In this document: positions 24,465 through 26,755 of the stretch, piece after piece
Layout: every line of letters starts with the position of its first letter
How positions within the stretch are numbered: the first letter of the stretch is position 1
IMG/VR virus record: IMGVR_UViG_3300036885_000420
Location: 1 to 26,755 of that record
Reading direction: 5' to 3' (one strand)
DNA from: a virus
DNA length: 26,755 nt
Notes under the pieces: model-generated
Databases searched by the model: none
What the model was told of the DNA's origin: nothing
Seen by the model: the letters and a program-made list of their open reading frames with translations, nothing else
Position numbers and translations under genes: made by a program

Positions 24465-26171
24465 ATGGATATAAATAATGATTTAATTAATAATTTGGGT
24501 GTCAATGTTGATATTAGTGACATTAATTCATGGAACTCTCAAAATGGCTTCGTTCTAAAAAGCATAAACAATTTAAGTAGCGTAACAGTCAGTGATTTAA
24601 ATTTGTTGGACTATGGTTTAACTGCTATAGACAACGGTAGTGCTTCAAGCATGGAAGACATTCTTGTTCTTGATCCGTTTGATAATCTATTAATTCTTAA
24701 TAGAGTTGGCTATTATTCATTAACTGGTAATACCATAACGTATGATAATTACCCATTATCTCCGATGACTGGAACTTCTATCGGGACATATTTTAATTTG
24801 AATGGTGGATATTTTCAAGGATTTTTTAAGCTTGATGGCTATAATTATGAAATAATGCCACCAAGATATAATAATGGTATAACAGTAGAAACTCTTATAG
24901 AACTATTACCTCAAAGTGCGGGAATATTTTTCATGATGGGCATACGTGCCGAAGACAAATACAATCCGTCATATTCGGGCGAAGCCGTTCTTGTAACAGG
25001 AACAACAATATTATATAATGCAAACTTAACAGGAAACACATATACTTATTCTGGAATTACAACATCCAATGGAAATTATTTAATTGCATATAATAATATT
25101 ATAGGAAAATTATCGGCTTTTCAACAACCAGAATATGCTGATATCTCAGTACAATCATCCGTGAATCAAATAGATAACTTAAAAAACAATATTATTGCCT
25201 TTGAGGTTAGAAACGATAAAAAAATGGGGTGTCGATATATTGATGTGAATGGAAACATTATATCGATAGCATCCCCAACAACAATTAATAGATATGGATG
25301 GTCTTTAATTGACATAGTATACACGCCCGATCAAATAATTGATAATTATGATCCAACCATATATGATACATACCCTCAGAGAACAGGAAATTTAGACATA
25401 TATTTAAATGGTGGATTATTTTGGAGTATCGTTGGGTTTGATGAATTTTATTTTAAAAGATTAACAAACGATAGTGATAAACAAATAGGTGTACCATACA
25501 ATATTTGTTGGGGCGGTGGCTCTTTTGGTTTAGAATACTCTTTGCATTATAGCGATATTAATAAAACATCTTTAGTCATAGATCCAGATAAAAGTAATTT
25601 AACTATTGAAAATTATTTTAATAGCTCTTTTATTGGAAATATTCAAAAATTAAGGATGTATGACAAAGCATTACTTAAGCAAGAAATACAACAAAATGTT
25701 GCTTTAATTGCAAATTCAAATATAAATTATGGAATAAGTTCTGCCGATACTGGTATCGGTGGTAGGTTAATAAAGAAATTCAATCAACCAACAACAATAA
25801 CTCAAAATAATTCTGGATCGGATATTAGAAAGTCTATAAAATATAGAAATTCTGATGGTACATATAAGAATCTGTATAATATGATCGATATTATGGTTGT
25901 TGTAAAAAGTAGAAGTAATCCAAATATTGAACTTATTAAATTTAAGAAAATAGCCGAAACTGGTTGGTATGCTTTAATTTATGTCAATAATTATGTTTAT
26001 GACTTCATTGTTCCAAATGAAATAACATCGTTACATCCTTATGAAATTTTGTATGCTGAAATTAAGTTTCAGTGGTCAGACCCAAACGACATTGATGGCA
26101 TATATGATAAAATATTTGTAATAAATATTACAAGTGGAGAACTAAATAATGATACCGTAAAAAATTATTAA
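24465..26171 (+). CDS. Virion structural protein, LamG/concanavalin-like, probable tail fibre or appendage part
   Basis: This 568-residue protein is rich in Asn, Ile, Tyr, Ser and Thr, with a beta-rich style typical of phage fibres. Blocks such as NGGYFQGFFKLDGYNYEIMP (about 113-132) followed by FFMMGIRAEDKYN (about 154-166), and later SLIDIVYTPDQ and NLDIYLNGGLFWS, look like the carbohydrate-binding LamG/concanavalin fold used in tail fibre and neck proteins of T4-like phages. The C-terminal part (about 470-568) contains a separate small beta-domain. No signal peptide is present. The stop lies 6 nt before the collagen-like gene, so the two are cotranscribed. A receptor-binding role is plausible but not shown. 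Confidence 0.8.
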   Translation: MDINNDLINNLGVNVDISDINSWNSQNGFVLKSINNLSSVTVSDLNLLDYGLTAIDNGSASSMEDILVLDPFDNLLILNRVGYYSLTGNTITYDNYPLSPMTGTSIGTYFNLNGGYFQGFFKLDGYNYEIMPPRYNNGITVETLIELLPQSAGIFFMMGIRAEDKYNPSYSGEAVLVTGTTILYNANLTGNTYTYSGITTSNGNYLIAYNNIIGKLSAFQQPEYADISVQSSVNQIDNLKNNIIAFEVRNDKKMGCRYIDVNGNIISIASPTTINRYGWSLIDIVYTPDQIIDNYDPTIYDTYPQRTGNLDIYLNGGLFWSIVGFDEFYFKRLTNDSDKQIGVPYNICWGGGSFGLEYSLHYSDINKTSLVIDPDKSNLTIENYFNSSFIGNIQKLRMYDKALLKQEIQQNVALIANSNINYGISSADTGIGGRLIKKFNQPTTITQNNSGSDIRKSIKYRNSDGTYKNLYNMIDIMVVVKSRSNPNIELIKFKKIAETGWYALIYVNNYVYDFIVPNEITSLHPYEILYAEIKFQWSDPNDIDGIYDKIFVINITSGELNNDTVKNY

Positions 26172-26177
26172 TATATT

Positions 26178-26755
26178 ATGTCAATAATAGAGACAGATAC
26201 GCTTGAGTTTACTGATTATACGCCAGAAAGTCCGAAACAAGATTCAAATGATGAAGTTTTAGAATTTGTTGACATAGTAAATCCATCATCTGGAATGTAT
26301 GATGAGTGTGGAGACTTATTAATAATATCTAACAGATCAAATCCCACAGACTTGATAACCCCAAGTACTAGCGGAACATCAGGAACTAGTGGTAGCTCAG
26401 GTAGTAACGGAAGTTCAGGAATTTCTGGAAGTCATGGCACATCTGGTACTACTGCAACGAGTGGTAGTTCAGGTAGTAACGGGTCTTCAGGCACATCAGG
26501 AATTGATGGTAGTTCAGGCACATCTGGTATATCAGGAAGTAGTGGTAGCTCAGGTATTGCTGGAACGAGTGGTAGCTCAGGTAGTAATGGAAGTTCAGGC
26601 ACATCAGGTACTGCTGGAACAAGTGGTACATCGGGTACTTCTGGAACCAGTGGTAGCTCAGGTAGTAACGGAAGTTCAGGCACATCAGGTACTGCTGGAA
26701 CAAGTGGCACATCGGGTACTTCTGGAACCAGTGGTAGCTCAGGAAGTAACGGAAG
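26178..26755 (+). CDS. Collagen-like Gly-X-Y repeat protein, cut by the right edge
   Basis: ATG at 26178 opens a frame that runs to the window end, 192 full codons. Residues 1-63 are an acidic non-repeat head (MSIIETDTLEFTDY to SNRSNPTDLITPS). From about residue 65 (26370) onwards the protein is made of Gly-X-Y triplets in which X and Y are almost only Ser, Thr, Asn, Ile, Ala, Asp or His; proline is absent from the repeats. One triplet has Ala instead of Gly (GCA at 26454-26456). Collagen-like stretches of this kind form trimers in phage tail fibres. The end of the gene, where a head or receptor-binding domain would lie, is outside the window. Confidence 0.9.
   Translation, partial: MSIIETDTLEFTDYTPESPKQDSNDEVLEFVDIVNPSSGMYDECGDLLIISNRSNPTDLITPSTSGTSGTSGSSGSNGSSGISGSHGTSGTTATSGSSGSNGSSGTSGIDGSSGTSGISGSSGSSGIAGTSGSSGSNGSSGTSGTAGTSGTSGTSGTSGSSGSNGSSGTSGTAGTSGTSGTSGTSGSSGSNG
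26583..26755 (+). repeat. 81-bp tandem repeat in the collagen-like gene
   Basis: Copies start at 26583, 26664 and 26745 (the last cut by the edge). The unit is 81 bp, that is nine Gly-X-Y triplets, with only a few silent differences between the first two copies. The in-frame period means that copy-number change keeps the reading frame. Confidence 0.85.

Noticed and set aside
26432-26710. 92-residue minus-strand ORF of Pro/Leu/Val repeats
   Set aside because: It is the antisense reading of the collagen-like repeat and has no independent support.
26370-26755. Possible CRISPR-like direct repeats
   Set aside because: The repeats are in frame, have no unique spacers and code for Gly-X-Y triplets.

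Overview
This window is a piece of a tailed-phage genome with a T4-like (myovirus) head and packaging module. The order of head genes on the minus strand follows T4: large terminase (17), portal (20), a middle gene where T4 has 67/68, prohead protease (21), scaffold (22), major capsid protein (23). The DNA is very AT-rich. Start codons are preceded by A-rich leaders without clear Shine-Dalgarno sequences, and three genes follow TTG/TTTG - 18-20 nt - TAnnTTTG promoters. These two traits point to a Bacteroidota (Flavobacterium-like) host; that host assignment is an inference.

Layout. 53-415 (-): small Cys/His protein behind its own host-like promoter. 504-4329 (-): capsid, scaffold and protease, closed by a terminator at 459-485. 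4415-9478 (+): a 1687-residue baseplate/tail protein with a hub-like part and a C-terminal lytic-transglycosylase-like domain, inserted in opposite orientation inside the head cluster. 9553-10308 (-): unknown gene at the 67/68 position. 10365-10562 (-): tiny gene resembling an internal piece of the portal and broken by an in-frame TAA. 10567-14514 (-): portal with two inteins. 14631-16070 (+): free-standing homing endonuclease. 16161-16613 (-): small protein with a short collagen-like tail. 16663-20547 (-): large terminase with two inteins. 20550-21032 (-): unknown gene directly upstream of terminase. 21146-23512 (-): 788-residue probable virion/internal head protein with three basic repeats. 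23614-24384 (-): nucleotidyltransferase-fold protein. 24465-26171 (+) and 26178 to the right edge (+): a LamG-like virion protein and a collagen-like Gly-X-Y repeat protein, probably tail fibre or appendage genes.

How the genes work together. Protease, scaffold, portal and capsid build the prohead. Terminase docks on the portal and packages DNA. The 788-residue protein may be an internal head protein cut by the protease. The + strand genes supply tail and baseplate parts. Both proteins of the packaging motor (terminase and portal) are interrupted by two inteins each, and a separate endonuclease gene sits between them, so about 10 kb around the motor is a homing hot spot. A shared element, A[C/G]TATTTAT[A/T], lies upstream of ten genes on both strands and is a candidate phage-specific late promoter. 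No intergenic stretch exceeds about 120 bases, and I saw no tRNA, rRNA or CRISPR array.
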